Notes: generated by a model not told the origin, from the sequence alone. Numbered from the stretch's first letter, positions 44,771-54,473 are shown. The stretch is DNA of 64,000 nt from Streptomyces cacaoi (GCF_006539165.1 NZ_BJMM01000012.1:1-64000), one strand, 5' to 3'. Translations and numbers: made by a program.

Positions 44771-45970
44771 TCACATCGCGCAGCCCTGGGTGTCCGCCTG
44801 GCGCACCGCCGTGCGGCCCTTGCGGATGTCCTCGCGCACCTCGTCGACGCTGAGCGCGTAGCCGGTGTCCCGGTCGTCCAGGGACCTGGCGAAGATCACC
44901 CCGTAGACGCGGCCGTCCGGAGTGAGCAGCGGGCCGCCGGAGTTGCCCTGCCGGATGGTCGCGTACAGGGAGTAGACGTTCCGGTTCACGGAGCCGCGGT
45001 GGTAGATGTCCGGGCCGTTGGCCTGGATACGGCCGCGCACCCGCGCCGAGCGCACATCGAACGCGCCGTTCTCCGGGAAGCCGGCCACGATGGCGCCGTC
45101 CCCGCTGGCGGCCGGCCGCTCGCTGAAGCGCAGCGCCGGCGCGTCCAGCCCGGGGACGTGCAGCACGGCGATGTCGCGCTTCCAGTCGTAGCGCACGACC
45201 CGGGCGTCGTAGCGGCGGCCCTCGCCGCCGATCTGCACCGTCGGCTCGTGCACCCCGCCGACGACGTGCGCGTTGGTCATCACCCGGTCCCGGGCGAAGA
45301 CGAAGCCGGTGCCCTCCAGTTCCTTGGCACAGCTCGGCGCCGTGCCCAGGACCTTGACGATGCTGCGCTTGGCCCGCTGCGGCACCGGGCTGCCGGCCAG
45401 CTTCGGGTCGGGCGGCGAGACGTTGCGGATCGGCTCGTCCGAGAACGGCGAGAACACCTGCGGATAGCCGTTCTTGGCCAGCACCGAGGAGAAGTCGGCG
45501 AACCAGCCGCCCGCCTGCTGGGGCATCACCTGGGAGACGCCGAGCAGCACCTTGGAGCCGCGGACCTCCCTGCCCAGGGTCGGCAGCGTCGTCTGGGCCA
45601 GCGCCGAGCCGATCAGCCACGCCACGACCAGCATCGCCAGCACGTTGACGACCGCACCGCCGCCGGCGTCCAGGGCCCGCGCCGGTGACCAGGTGATGTG
45701 CCGGCGCACCCGGTTGCCCAGATGTGTGGTCGCCGCCTGGCCGACGGAGGCGCACACGATGACGACGGCGACGGCGCCCACCGCGCCCAGTGTGCCCGGC
45801 TGGGCGTCGTCGGTCAGCTCGTCCCACAGCAGGGGCAGCACCAGCAGGGCGACGAGTCCGCCGCCCAGGAACCCGATCACCGAGAGGATGCCGACGACGA
45901 AGCCCTGCCGGTATCCGACGATCGCGAACCACACGGCCGCGAGCACCAGCAGTACGTCCAGCACGTTCAC
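44771..45970 (-). CDS. MarP-type membrane serine protease
   Basis: A 399-residue protein: four membrane helices of the CvpA-type in the N-terminal 165 residues, then an extracytoplasmic trypsin-like protease domain. The catalytic triad is His in MTNAHVVGG (about 235), Asp in KRDIAVLHV (about 267) and Ser in RQGNSGGPLL (about 342). Mycobacterial MarP keeps the cytoplasmic pH constant in acid, partly by activating a cell-wall hydrolase. The GTG at 45970 is chosen by GAGGCTGA upstream and because the membrane part begins there. Confidence 0.9.
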   Translation of the reverse strand: MNVLDVLLVLAAVWFAIVGYRQGFVVGILSVIGFLGGGLVALLVLPLLWDELTDDAQPGTLGAVGAVAVVIVCASVGQAATTHLGNRVRRHITWSPARALDAGGGAVVNVLAMLVVAWLIGSALAQTTLPTLGREVRGSKVLLGVSQVMPQQAGGWFADFSSVLAKNGYPQVFSPFSDEPIRNVSPPDPKLAGSPVPQRAKRSIVKVLGTAPSCAKELEGTGFVFARDRVMTNAHVVGGVHEPTVQIGGEGRRYDARVVRYDWKRDIAVLHVPGLDAPALRFSERPAASGDGAIVAGFPENGAFDVRSARVRGRIQANGPDIYHRGSVNRNVYSLYATIRQGNSGGPLLTPDGRVYGVIFARSLDDRDTGYALSVDEVREDIRKGRTAVRQADTQGCAM

Positions 45971-46066
45971 CGAATCAGCCTCGCCTCGGGTCCACCTGTC
46001 GGTCAGCGTCGGTCGCACGCCGTCCCGTCCGTGACCGACCCCCGGGGACGACGGAGAGATACCGTC

Positions 46067-46771
46067 TCATGTGTGCCAGTCGAGCGAGACCCGGCGTTCG
46101 CGGTCCCAGGGCTGTTCCCAGCCGGAGTAGTGCAGGATCCGGTCGATCACTCCCGCGGTGAAACCCCAGACCAGCGCGGAACCGACCAGGAAGGCCGGGC
46201 CCGTGTGGCCCCGCGGGTGCACGGCCGTCGCACGGTTGGCCGGGTCCGTCAGCTCGGCCACCGGCACGGTGAACACCCGTGCGGTCTCGGCCGGATCCAC
46301 CGGCGCGACCGGGGTGCGGCGGCGCCACCAGCCCAGCACCGGCGTGACGACGAACCGGCTCACCGGGATGTACAGACTCGGCAGCACGGCGAACACCTGG
46401 ACGCCGGTGGGGTCGAGGCCCGTCTCCTCCTCGGCCTCGCGCAGCGCGGCCCGGATCCTGCCGTCGCCGAGCGGATCCCCGTCCTCCGGATCGAGCGCAC
46501 CGCCCGGGAACGAGGGCTGACCGGCGTGCGAGCGCAGGCTGGAGGCGCGCTCCATCAGCAGCAGTTCGGGACCCTGCCGGCCCTCGCCGAACAGGACCAG
46601 CACGGCCGAGGGGCGCCCCGCGCCGTCGGGCGGCGGCAGAAAGCTGCTCAGCTGTTCGGGCCGGACCGTCCGCGCCGCGTCCCGCACCGGCAGCAGCCAG
46701 CCGGGCAGCCCCTCCTCGCTCACCTCGACGGAGGCGGAGGCGCCGTCGTGCCGGGAACGGGCGTGCGTCAC
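46067..46771 (-). CDS. Nudix hydrolase, CoA pyrophosphatase type
   Basis: A 234-residue Nudix protein of the CoA-pyrophosphatase branch. The Nudix box starts at [15 protein letters not shown] and ends REAEEETGL; upstream [17 protein letters not shown] carries the UPF0035/CoA signature LLxxR-x-x-x-L-x-x-H-x-GQ-x-x-FPGG. Such enzymes hydrolyse CoA and its derivatives to a 4'-phosphopantetheine and 3',5'-ADP. The GTG at 46771 overlaps the nth stop (GTGA), so the two are coupled; the longer frame upstream lies inside nth and is not coding-like. Confidence 0.9.
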   Translation of the reverse strand: MTHARSRHDGASASVEVSEEGLPGWLLPVRDAARTVRPEQLSSFLPPPDGAGRPSAVLVLFGEGRQGPELLLMERASSLRSHAGQPSFPGGALDPEDGDPLGDGRIRAALREAEEETGLDPTGVQVFAVLPSLYIPVSRFVVTPVLGWWRRRTPVAPVDPAETARVFTVPVAELTDPANRATAVHPRGHTGPAFLVGSALVWGFTAGVIDRILHYSGWEQPWDRERRVSLDWHT

Positions 46772-48027
46772 CGGGCGGCTCCGTCGGCCGGGTCCCGGGA
46801 GGGCAGCGGCGGCGCCGGCTGCCCCGGGTAGTCGGCCGGAGGCTTCAGCCGCTGCCCCGGCCGGCCGCCCATCTCGTACTTGAGCAGCTTCTTCGCCTTC
46901 TCCGGGTCCGTCTCGCCCTCGCCGTACGAGGGGCACAGCTCGGCGATGGGGCAGGCGCCGCAGGCCGGTTTGCGGGAGTGGCAGATACGCCGGCCGTGGA
47001 AGATCGTGCGGTGCGAGAACATCGTCCACTCGCTCTTCGGCAGCAGCGCGTCGATCTCCCGCTCGACCTTCACCGCGTCCGTCTCGTCCGTGAGATGCCA
47101 GCGGCGCACGAGGCGGCCGAAGTGCGTGTCGACGGTCAGGCCCGGCACCCCGTAGGCGTTGCCGAGCACGACGAAGGCCGTCTTGCGGCCCACCCCCGGC
47201 AGCGTCACCAGCTCGTCCACGGTGCGCGGCACCTCGCCGCCGAACTCGTCACGCAGCGCGGCGGACAGCCCCAGCAGGGACTTCGCCTTGGAGCGGAAGA
47301 AGCCCGTGGGCCGGATCAGCTCCTCCAGCTGCTCGGGGTCGGCGGCCGCCATGTCCTCGGGCGTCGGGTACGCGGCGAACAGCGCGGGCGTCGTCTGGTT
47401 CACGCGCAGATCGGTGGTCTGCGCCGACAGCACGGTGGCGACGAGCAGTTCGAAGGGGTTCTCGAAGTCCAGCTCGGGGTGCGCGTAGTAGTAGACCTCG
47501 GCGAGCGCCTCGTTGATCCGCTCCGCACGGCGTGCCCTGGCCGCCCGGGACTCACCGGCCGCCGGCCCGCCCGCGGAAGCCGATTTCCGGCCAACCGCCG
47601 CCTTCTTGGCCGGAGCAGCCTTCGCAGCCGTCTTCCCGGCCGTCTTCCCGGCGGCTTTCCCGGCCGTCTTCTTGGCGGCGCTCCTGCCCGCCGACGTCTT
47701 CTCGGCCGACGTCTTCCTGGCCGCCCCGGCCTTCTTGGCCACGCTCTTCTCGGCGGTGGTCTTCTTGGCCGCGGTCTTCTCGGCCGACGTCTTCTCGGCG
47801 GCGGTCTTCTTCGCCGCGGTCTTCTTCGCCGCGGTCTTCTTGCCCGCGGGAGCGGCCTCGGCCCGGGATCCGCCGTCCTGTGCGCCGGATTCCCCGGGGG
47901 CCGTGGCCCGCCTCCCCGTCGCCTGTTCGCCCACAGCGGAATCCTCCGTAGCCGTCACCCGCGCGGCCCCCTCACTTCGGTTCTTCCCGGGGCCGCTTCC
48001 CTTGGGCTTTCCCGGGGTACTGGACAC
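46768..48027 (-). CDS. nth: Endonuclease III with a Lys/Ala-rich N-terminal extension
   Basis: A 419-residue fusion of a repetitive basic tail and a base-excision-repair glycosylase. Residues about 60-155 are a histone-H1-like array of [11 protein letters not shown] and GKTAGK units. The glycosylase domain (about 165-400) has the helix-hairpin-helix LPGVGRKTA with the catalytic Lys, VDTHFGRL with the catalytic Asp, and the 4Fe-4S loop [17 protein letters not shown]. It removes oxidised pyrimidines. The GTG at 48027 lies 6 bases after TAGTCT with no ribosome binding site, so it is probably leaderless. Compare the similar tail of TopA in this window. Confidence 0.92.
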   Translation of the reverse strand: MSSTPGKPKGSGPGKNRSEGAARVTATEDSAVGEQATGRRATAPGESGAQDGGSRAEAAPAGKKTAAKKTAAKKTAAEKTSAEKTAAKKTTAEKSVAKKAGAARKTSAEKTSAGRSAAKKTAGKAAGKTAGKTAAKAAPAKKAAVGRKSASAGGPAAGESRAARARRAERINEALAEVYYYAHPELDFENPFELLVATVLSAQTTDLRVNQTTPALFAAYPTPEDMAAADPEQLEELIRPTGFFRSKAKSLLGLSAALRDEFGGEVPRTVDELVTLPGVGRKTAFVVLGNAYGVPGLTVDTHFGRLVRRWHLTDETDAVKVEREIDALLPKSEWTMFSHRTIFHGRRICHSRKPACGACPIAELCPSYGEGETDPEKAKKLLKYEMGGRPGQRLKPPADYPGQPAPPLPSRDPADGAAR

Positions 48028-48033
48028 TCGGCC

Positions 48034-48039
48034 AGACTA
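48034..48039 (-). promoter_or_regulatory. -10 box of a leaderless promoter (nth)
   Basis: TAGTCT on the minus strand, 6 bases before the GTG at 48027. No Shine-Dalgarno. Confidence 0.5.
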
Positions 48040-48129
48040 AGGGGGAGCGCCGACGTTCGCCCCGCACGCAGCCGATTCCCGCGGCTGTCCGCCCCTGCCT
48101 TGGGGGCTACGGTGTGCGTGCGTCAAACT

Positions 48130-48155
48130 TGTGACTGATTGCTGTGACTGATCGC
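48130..48155 (+). promoter_or_regulatory. 13-bp tandem direct repeat upstream of crp
   Basis: TGTGACTGATTGC (48130-48142) is followed immediately by TGTGACTGATCGC (48143-48155), one mismatch. The second, with GTGACTGATCGCAC, is close to a Crp-type site (GTG-N6-GNCAC) but has C instead of the internal G. A place for Crp autoregulation or for control of the divergent nth. Confidence 0.45.
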
Positions 48156-48221
48156 ACTGTTTCACCGTCCGGCATCATGGGATCCACGGATCCGATGGGC
48201 CGGTCGACAAGGAGAGAACTC

Positions 48222-48896
48222 GTGGACGACGTTCTGCGGCGCGCCCCGCTCTTCGCGGCGCTCGATGAGGAGCAGGCCGCTGAGCTGCGTGCTTCCATGA
48301 CAGAGACGACGCTGGCACGCGGCGAGGCCCTCTTCCACGAGGGAGACCCGGGCGACCGCCTGTATGTGGTGACCGAAGGCAAGGTCAAGCTGCACCGCAC
48401 CTCGCCGGACGGCCGGGAGAACATGCTCGCCGTGCTGGGCCCGGGCGAGCTGATCGGTGAGCTGTCCCTGTTCGACCCGGGCCCGCGCACGGCCACGGCC
48501 TCCGCGCTGACCGAGGTGAAGCTCCTCGGCCTGGGCCACGGCGACCTCCAGCCCTGGCTCAACGCCCGTCCCGAGGTGGCCACCGCGCTGCTGCGGGCCA
48601 TCGCGCGCCGGCTGCGCCGCACCAACGACTCCATGTCGGACCTGGTCTTCTCCGATGTGCCCGGCCGCGTCGCCAAGCAGCTGCTGGATCTCTCCCGCCG
48701 CTTCGGCGTGCAGTCGGAGGAGGGCATCCACGTCGTGCACGACCTCACGCAGGAGGAGCTGGCCCAGCTCGTGGGCGCCTCCCGGGAGACGGTCAACAAG
48801 GCGCTCGCCGACTTCGCGGGGCGTGGCTGGCTCCGGCTGGAGGCCCGCGCCGTCATCCTGCTGGACATCGAGCGGCTGGCGAAGCGCTCGCGCTGA
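48222..48896 (+). CDS. crp: Crp-family transcription regulator
   Basis: A 224-residue cyclic-nucleotide-binding regulator with the same length as S. coelicolor Crp. The cNMP domain has GEALFHEGDPGDRLYVV and the phosphate-binding loop GELSLFDPGPRTATASA (RTATA is the ligand-contact part). The C-terminal helix-turn-helix reads LTQEELAQLVGASRETVNKAL. In Streptomyces, Crp acts in germination and controls precursor supply for antibiotics. The GTG at 48222 is set by AAGGAGAG; the longer frame to 48144 includes the upstream repeat and is not used. Confidence 0.95.
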   Translation: MDDVLRRAPLFAALDEEQAAELRASMTETTLARGEALFHEGDPGDRLYVVTEGKVKLHRTSPDGRENMLAVLGPGELIGELSLFDPGPRTATASALTEVKLLGLGHGDLQPWLNARPEVATALLRAIARRLRRTNDSMSDLVFSDVPGRVAKQLLDLSRRFGVQSEEGIHVVHDLTQEELAQLVGASRETVNKALADFAGRGWLRLEARAVILLDIERLAKRSR

Positions 48897-48946
48897 CGCC
48901 GCACACCGCCCGCCGGACGCACGGGAACGGCATCGGTTCCGTGCCG

Positions 48947-48988
48947 CGAGGGGCGCTCTCCACGGCTCTGCCCGGAGGGCGCCCCTCG
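48947..48988 (+). terminator. Terminator of crp
   Basis: CGAGGGGCGC (48947-48956) and GCGCCCCTCG (48979-48988) form a perfect 10-bp stem with a 22-base loop, 51 bases after the crp stop. Confidence 0.7.
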
Positions 48989-49151
48989 CGCGTTCCGGGC
49001 CCGGCCGCCGCCCTGCCGCCCCTGTCCCGGCCGCTCGGCCGCCTCGGCCGCGCTCGACCGCCCCGGCGCCGCCAGGGCCGCGTCCCGGCCGGACAGGGCG
49101 CCTTCCTCCGCGTGGGCGCCCCCTGCGCGGCTTCGCGCCCCGGCGCGGACG

Positions 49152-49979
49152 TCAGAGCGCGCCGCGCTCCTTGAGGTGATCGAGCTGCGCGCGGACGGAC
49201 AGCTCGGCCGCGGGCCACAGCGAGCGGTCCACGTCCGCGTACACGTGCGCGACGACCTCGGACGCCGTCCGGTGGCCCTCCCGCACCGCCTGCTCCACCT
49301 GCGCGAGCCGGCTCGCGCGGTGCTCCAGATAGAAGTCCAGGGCGCCCTGTGCGTCGTCCAGCACCGGGCCGTGCCCGGGCAGCACCCGGGTGACGCCGTC
49401 GTCGGACGTCAGCGAGCGCAGCCGGCGCAGCGAGTCGAGGTAGTGGCCGAGGTTGCCGTCCGGGTGGGCGACGACGGTGGTGCCGCGGCCCAGCACCGTG
49501 TCGCCGGAGAGCACGGCGGCGTCCGCCGGCAGATGGAAGCTGAGCGAGTCCGAGGTGTGCCCGGGCGTCGGCACGACACGCAGCTCCAGGCCGCCGGTGG
49601 TGACGACGTCGCCCTCGCCCAGGCCCTCGTCGCCGAGCCGCAGCGCCGGGTCGAGGGCCCGCACGGCCGTGCCGGTCAGCTCGGCGAACCGGGCGGCGCC
49701 GGCCGAGTGGTCGGCGTGGCCGTGGGTGAGCAGGGTGAGCGCGACGCGCATGCCCGCCTGTTCGACGGTGTCGACGACGCGGCGCAGATGGCCCTCGTCC
49801 AGCGGCCCCGGGTCGATGACGACGGCCGTGGCGGCGTCCGGCTCGGCGACGATCCAGGTGTTGGTGCCGTCCAGCGTCATCGGCGAGGGGTTGGGCGCCA
49901 GCACGCAGTGGGCGCGGGCGGTGGCCGGGCCCTCGACCACGCCGCGGGGCTGTCCGGGGAGCGCTGCTGCGTCCGTCAT
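49152..49979 (-). CDS. MBL-fold metallo-hydrolase
   Basis: A 275-residue metallo-beta-lactamase-fold enzyme. The metal motif is LLTHGHADHSAGA, with further ligands in TPGHTSDS, LSGDTVLG and VLPGHGPV. The branch resembles LACTB2-type or endoribonuclease-like hydrolases; the C-terminal winged-helix-like part (EGHRTASEVVAHVYADVD) fits. Substrate unknown. The ATG overlaps the stop of the upstream Nudix gene by 4 bases. Confidence 0.88.
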   Translation of the reverse strand: MTDAAALPGQPRGVVEGPATARAHCVLAPNPSPMTLDGTNTWIVAEPDAATAVVIDPGPLDEGHLRRVVDTVEQAGMRVALTLLTHGHADHSAGAARFAELTGTAVRALDPALRLGDEGLGEGDVVTTGGLELRVVPTPGHTSDSLSFHLPADAAVLSGDTVLGRGTTVVAHPDGNLGHYLDSLRRLRSLTSDDGVTRVLPGHGPVLDDAQGALDFYLEHRASRLAQVEQAVREGHRTASEVVAHVYADVDRSLWPAAELSVRAQLDHLKERGAL

Positions 49980-50902
49980 GACCTCTCGATCCTCTTGGTG
50001 AACTCGTCGTGCCCCGGCCAGCTGAGCACCAGCGCGTCGCCCTCCAGGCGGGCCCGGGCGAGGACGGGGGTGAGGTCCTCGCCGGGTGCGGCGGCCAGCG
50101 CGGCCTCGGCCGTCGGGTACTGGGCGAGCCGGCGCAGGGTCGCGATGGTGGGCGGCATCATCAGCAGCTCGCCCTTGTCGTAGCCCTCGGCGGCGTCCCG
50201 CGGGTGGACCCAGACGGTGCGGTCGGCCTCGGTGGAGGCGTTGCGGGTGCGCTGGCCGCGTGGCAGGACGGCGACGAAGAAGAAGGTGTCGTAGCGCCGT
50301 TCCTCGAACTCGGGGGTGATCCAGCGGGCCCAGGCGCCGAGCAGATCGTCGCGCAGGACGAGCCCGCGCCGCTCCAGGAAGTCGGCGAAGGACAGCTCGC
50401 GGGCGACGAGCGCGGCCCGGTCGGCCTCCCAGTCGGCGCCGGTGACATCGGCGACGACGGTCGAGGCGTCCGGGCCGGCGAGCAGCACTCCGGACTCCTC
50501 GAAGGTCTCGCGTACGGCGGCGCACACGACGGCGCGCGCGGTGTCCGGGTCGGTGCCGAGGCGCTCGGCCCACTGTGCTCCGGTCGGCCCGGCGGAGGCG
50601 AGGGGGCGGGCGTCCCGGGGATCGACGGAGCCGCCGGGGTACGCGTAGGCGCCGCCGGCGAACGCCATGGAGGCGCGGCGGCGCAACATGTGCACGACAG
50701 GCCCCTTGGACCGGGCGGCCTCGGCGGCACCGCCGGGCCCGGCAGCACCGTCGGCCTCGTGCTCGGGGTCCCGCAGCAGCATGACCGTCGCGGCCGTGCG
50801 CGGGGTGACGGGCGTCAGCTCCCCGGCGGCCAGGGCACGGATGCGCTCCGGCCACTCGGGGGGATACCACTGACCGTTCCGGCTGGTGTGCGACGACGAC
50901 AT
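49976..50902 (-). CDS. Nudix hydrolase (NUDT19-like)
   Basis: A 308-residue Nudix protein. GGAYAYPGGSVDP begins the Nudix box, which is interrupted by a long insertion before AAVRETFEESGVLL (RExxEE), the arrangement of NUDT19/RP2-type CoA diphosphatases. The substrate is therefore probably a CoA ester or another nucleotide. It is the first gene of a pair with the MBL-fold hydrolase (ATGA overlap). Confidence 0.85.
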   Translation of the reverse strand: MSSSHTSRNGQWYPPEWPERIRALAAGELTPVTPRTAATVMLLRDPEHEADGAAGPGGAAEAARSKGPVVHMLRRRASMAFAGGAYAYPGGSVDPRDARPLASAGPTGAQWAERLGTDPDTARAVVCAAVRETFEESGVLLAGPDASTVVADVTGADWEADRAALVARELSFADFLERRGLVLRDDLLGAWARWITPEFEERRYDTFFFVAVLPRGQRTRNASTEADRTVWVHPRDAAEGYDKGELLMMPPTIATLRRLAQYPTAEAALAAAPGEDLTPVLARARLEGDALVLSWPGHDEFTKRIERS

Positions 50903-51045
50903 GGGCGGATGCTACGGCTCTCCGTCCGCACGTTCGAGGGGTCGTTCCAGAAGCGAGGCCCCGTTCCGGCACGCCACCGCGGGCCGGGGCACCTCCCGGA
51001 CCGTGCCGGGCCGCGCGGAGATCCCGCACGGCCCCTCCACGGCGC

Positions 51046-51510
51046 TCAGTCGGCCAGTTCGACCTGGATCTCGACCTCGACGGGCGAGTCCAGCGGCAGG
51101 ACGGCCACACCGACCGCGCTGCGCGCGTGCACGCCGTTGTCGCCCAGCGCCTCGCCCAGCAGTTCGCTCGCACCGTTGATGACGCCCGGCTGCCCGGTGA
51201 AGTCCGGTGCGGAGGCGACGAATCCGGTGACCTTGACCACGCGGACGATCCGGTCCAGATCACCCGCGACGGACTTGACGGCCGCCAGCGCGTTCAGCGC
51301 CGCCGTACGCGCCAACTCCTTGGCCTCGTCCGGCGTGACCTCGGCACCGACCTTGCCCGTCTTCGGCAGCGCGCCCTCCACCAGCGGCAGCTGGCCCGAG
51401 GTGAAGACATGGCTGCCGCTCGGGACGGCCGGCACATAGGCGCCGGCGGGTGTGGCCGTCGCGGGCAGGGTCAGCCCCAGCCCGGCCAGCCGGTCCTCGA
51501 CGGCGCTCAC
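51046..51510 (-). CDS. RidA-family protein
   Basis: A 154-residue protein of the YjgF/YER057c/UK114 family. VFTSGQLPLVEG is the N-terminal signature and VEVEIQVELAD the end. RidA proper deaminates reactive enamine/imine intermediates and needs a conserved Arg (RxxEV/I). In this branch the corresponding region is AVGVAVLPLDSPVEVEIQ with no Arg seen at that place, so it may have another role. The GTG at 51510 overlaps the DUF4177 stop (GTGA). Confidence 0.85.
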   Translation of the reverse strand: MSAVEDRLAGLGLTLPATATPAGAYVPAVPSGSHVFTSGQLPLVEGALPKTGKVGAEVTPDEAKELARTAALNALAAVKSVAGDLDRIVRVVKVTGFVASAPDFTGQPGVINGASELLGEALGDNGVHARSAVGVAVLPLDSPVEVEIQVELAD

Positions 51511-51665
51511 GCTTCCTTCTCCCGCTTCAGATAGGCCACCAGCTGCTCGGGGTTCGGGCCCGGCACGACCTGCACCAGCTCCCAGCCGTCCTCGCCCCAG
51601 GTGTCCAGGATCTGCTTCGTCGCGTGCACGAGCAGCGGCACCGTCGCGTATTCCCACTTCGTCAT
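51507..51665 (-). CDS. DUF4177 small protein (52 residues)
   Basis: A 52-residue protein: MTKWEYATVPLLVH, then LDTWGEDGWELVQVVPGP and a basic end. W-E-Y near the start and GWELVQV are the marks of DUF4177. The TGA overlaps the RidA GTG by 4 bases. The ATG stands 7 bases after TAGGGT with no Shine-Dalgarno, so the mRNA is probably leaderless. Function unknown; the pairing with RidA suggests a shared role. It is too short for length-based gene finding. Confidence 0.85.
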   Translation of the reverse strand: MTKWEYATVPLLVHATKQILDTWGEDGWELVQVVPGPNPEQLVAYLKREKEA

Positions 51666-51672
51666 GGGAGAG

Positions 51673-51678
51673 ACCCTA
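51673..51678 (-). promoter_or_regulatory. -10 box of a leaderless promoter (DUF4177-ridA)
   Basis: TAGGGT on the minus strand, 7 bases before the ATG at 51665. It faces the similar box of the ArsA gene 75 bp away. Confidence 0.5.
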
Positions 51679-51753
51679 ACGGCTGGCCCGGGCCCGCCGG
51701 CGCCCCCGTCGCGGTCGCCCGGAGCCCCACGCGTACGCCTGCCGCAGGCTGGT

Positions 51754-51759
51754 TAGGCT
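51754..51759 (+). promoter_or_regulatory. -10 box of a leaderless promoter (first ArsA gene)
   Basis: TAGGCT on the plus strand, 7 bases before the GTG at 51767, no Shine-Dalgarno. Confidence 0.55.
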
Positions 51760-51766
51760 CCCAGCC

Positions 51767-52816
51767 GTGAGCAGGCTTCACGTGGTGACCGGCAAGGGCG
51801 GGACCGGCAAGACGACCGTCGCCGCCGCGCTGGCGCTGGCGCTGGCCGAGGGCGGGCGCCGCACCCTGCTGGTCGAGGTCGAGGGCCGGCAGGGCATCGC
51901 GCAGCTCTTCGAGACGGAACCGCTGCCGTACGAGGAACGCAAGATCGCCGTGACGCACGGCGGCGGCGAGGTGTACGCGCTGGCGGTCGACGCCGAACGG
52001 GCGCTCCTGGACTACCTCCAGATGTTCTACAAGCTGGGCAGCGCCGGACGCGCCCTCAAGCGGCTGGGCGCCGTCGACTTCGCCACCACCATCGCGCCCG
52101 GGCTGCGGGACGTACTGCTGACGGGCAAGACCTGCGAGGCGGTCCGCCGCCGGGACAAGCAGCAGCGGCCCGTCTACGACGCCGTCGTCATGGACGCACC
52201 GCCCACCGGACGCATCACCCGCTTCCTCGGCGTCAACGAGGAGGTGGCCGGCCTGGCGAAGGTCGGCCCCGTCCACCACCAGGCCCAGGCCGTGATGCGC
52301 GTGCTGAAGTCGCCGGAGACGGCGGTGCACCTGGTGACGCTCCTGGAGGAGATGCCGGTCCAGGAGACCGTGGACGGCATCGCCGAACTGCGCGCCGCCG
52401 GGCTGCCGGTCGGCAACATCGTCGTCAACCAGGTGCGCCCCCGGCTGCCCGGCGAGGAGCAGCTGACGACCGCCGGGGCGCGGCACGACGGCATCGCCCG
52501 GGCGCTCGCCCGCGCCGGGCTGGGCGGGGCACGCCGCGGCGGCCGGGCCGAACGGCTCGTCGCGCCGCTGCTGGACGAGGGCCGCGAGCACGCGGAACGC
52601 CTCGTCCTGGAGCGCGGGCTGCGCGACGAACTGCACCGGCAGCAGCTGCCGTTGCTCGAACTCGGCCTGCTGAGCGGCGGAGTCGAGCTGGCCGGCCTGT
52701 ACCGGCTGGCCCGCCGGCTGCGTGCCGCGCTCGACGAGCTGTCCGCACAGCAGGCACGCCCGGACCGCCGGACGCCGCCGGCCCAGCGGACCCGGCCGCA
52801 CGGAACGCACCCGTGA
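51767..52816 (+). CDS. ArsA/Get3-family ATPase, first copy
   Basis: A 349-residue ATPase. [16 protein letters not shown] is the P-loop; [15 protein letters not shown] the Walker B/switch II region. In the family (arsenite pump ATPase, eukaryotic tail-anchored insertion factor Get3) two nucleotide sites meet in a dimer. Here the usual second-half cysteines for arsenite are absent, so arsenite transport is unlikely. It is probably half of a heterodimer with the second copy immediately downstream. The GTG at 51767 is leaderless, 7 bases after TAGGCT. Confidence 0.88.
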   Translation: MSRLHVVTGKGGTGKTTVAAALALALAEGGRRTLLVEVEGRQGIAQLFETEPLPYEERKIAVTHGGGEVYALAVDAERALLDYLQMFYKLGSAGRALKRLGAVDFATTIAPGLRDVLLTGKTCEAVRRRDKQQRPVYDAVVMDAPPTGRITRFLGVNEEVAGLAKVGPVHHQAQAVMRVLKSPETAVHLVTLLEEMPVQETVDGIAELRAAGLPVGNIVVNQVRPRLPGEEQLTTAGARHDGIARALARAGLGGARRGGRAERLVAPLLDEGREHAERLVLERGLRDELHRQQLPLLELGLLSGGVELAGLYRLARRLRAALDELSAQQARPDRRTPPAQRTRPHGTHP

Positions 52817-52871
52817 GGTCTCCGTCACCGGCGCACAGACCCCCGTCACCGGAAAAGGGGAGGCAGCAGCC

Positions 52872-54473
52872 ATGAGCGAGGCAGCGGCCACGGACACGGC
52901 CGACCGGCAGCGGCCGGACCCCGGCGGGACGGAGCCGGGGCCGCCGACGGCGGATGTGCTGGAGATCGATCCGCTCCTCGACGATCCGCACACCCGCATC
53001 GTCGTGTGCTGCGGCTCGGGCGGGGTCGGCAAGACGACGACGGCCGCGGCGCTCGGCGTCCGGGCCGCCGAGCGGGGCCGCAGGACCGTCGTCCTCACCA
53101 TCGACCCGGCCCGGCGCCTCGCCCAGTCCATGGGGCTGACCGAACTGGACAACACCCCGCGCCGGGTGCCCGGGGTGGACGGCTCGGCGGGCGGCGAACT
53201 GCACGCCATGATGCTGGACATGAAGCGCACGTTCGACGAGATCGTCGAGGCGCACGCGGATCCGGAGCGGGCGAAGGCGATCCTGGCGAACCCCTTCTAC
53301 CAGTCGCTGTCCGCGGGATTCGCCGGTACGCAGGAGTACATGGCGATGGAGAAACTCGGCCAGCTGCGGGCCGAGGACGACTGGGACCTCATCGTCGTCG
53401 ACACCCCGCCCTCCCGCTCCGCGCTGGACTTCCTGGACGCGCCCAAGCGGCTCGGTTCCTTCCTGGACGGACGGTTCATCAAGCTGCTGACGGCCCCGGC
53501 CAAGGTCGGCGGCCGGGCCGGGATGAAGGTCGTCAACCTCGGCATGGCCGGGCTGTCGATGTTCACCGGCGCCCTCGACAAGCTGCTCGGCGCCGGGCTC
53601 CTGCGCGATGTGCAGACCTTCGTCGCCGCCATGGACACCATGTTCGGCGGCTTCCGCACCCGCGCCGACGCCACCTACCGGCTGCTCCAGGCGCCCGGCA
53701 CGGCGTTCCTCGTCGTCGCGGCGCCCGAGCGGGACGCGCTGCGCGAGGCCGCCTACTTCGTGGAGCGGCTCGGCGCCGACCGGATGCCGCTCGCGGGGCT
53801 CGTCCTCAACCGGGTGCACACCAGCGGGGCCGCCCGGCTCGGCGCCGAACGGGCCCTGGAGGCCGCCGAAAATCTTGCCGGGGCCGGCATTGTCGATCAC
53901 GGCGCGGGGAACAGTCAGAAAGGATGCCCGGCCCCTCCCCCGGCCGGCCCCGAACACCTCCCCGAGGGCACCGCCGTCACCCCCGCGGCACCCCACGGCA
54001 CTTCCCCGGACACCTCTGCGAGGGCTGCGGAAACTGCGAGTTCTGCACGGTCTGCGAGGAGTCAGAGGACTCCGACGGCCCCGGGGACGAAGCCCGGCAC
54101 GCTCACGGACGAGCCGGCGGCGCCGCCCGCACACGCCGACGAGGCCGGGCACGCGGACCGGACCCGCAGCGCCCACAGCGCGGACGGCCCCGACGCTCCC
54201 GCCGCTGAAACGGACGCTGTCGCTCCCGCCGGCGGAACAGACGACGGGAACGACGACGAGGCCGACGCCCTGCTGACGGCCGGCCTGCTGCGGCTGCACG
54301 CCGAACGCATGCGGCTCCAGGACCGTGAACAGCGCACCAGGGAGCGCTTCACGGCTCTCCACCCGGAGGTTCCGGTGGCCGAGGTCGGCGCGCTCCCCGG
54401 CGACGTCCACGACCTCGACGGGCTGCGCGCGATAGGGGAACGCCTGGCGCGGGGGCGCGTGCACACGGGCTGA
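52872..54473 (+). CDS. ArsA/Get3-family ATPase, second copy
   Basis: A 533-residue ATPase. The P-loop is [17 protein letters not shown] at about residue 45, followed by [16 protein letters not shown] (the switch I/Asp motif) and [17 protein letters not shown] long low-complexity Ala/Thr/Pro/Ser/Asp stretch at about 350-475 precedes a conserved end ([19 protein letters not shown]). The ATG at 52872 has GGGGAGG upstream. It follows the first copy by 55 bases and lies next to wblA, an order conserved in Streptomyces. In the low-complexity part the coding signal switches frame near 54000-54090 (see findings). Confidence 0.88.
   Translation: MSEAAATDTADRQRPDPGGTEPGPPTADVLEIDPLLDDPHTRIVVCCGSGGVGKTTTAAALGVRAAERGRRTVVLTIDPARRLAQSMGLTELDNTPRRVPGVDGSAGGELHAMMLDMKRTFDEIVEAHADPERAKAILANPFYQSLSAGFAGTQEYMAMEKLGQLRAEDDWDLIVVDTPPSRSALDFLDAPKRLGSFLDGRFIKLLTAPAKVGGRAGMKVVNLGMAGLSMFTGALDKLLGAGLLRDVQTFVAAMDTMFGGFRTRADATYRLLQAPGTAFLVVAAPERDALREAAYFVERLGADRMPLAGLVLNRVHTSGAARLGAERALEAAENLAGAGIVDHGAGNSQKGCPAPPPAGPEHLPEGTAVTPAAPHGTSPDTSARAAETASSARSARSQRTPTAPGTKPGTLTDEPAAPPAHADEAGHADRTRSAHSADGPDAPAAETDAVAPAGGTDDGNDDEADALLTAGLLRLHAERMRLQDREQRTRERFTALHPEVPVAEVGALPGDVHDLDGLRAIGERLARGRVHTG

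Noticed and set aside
51767..54473. Arsenite resistance operon suspected from two ArsA ATPases
   Set aside because: No ArsB, ArsC or ArsR gene is adjacent and the metal-binding cysteines of ArsA are not seen; the pair belongs to the conserved actinobacterial wblA neighbourhood.
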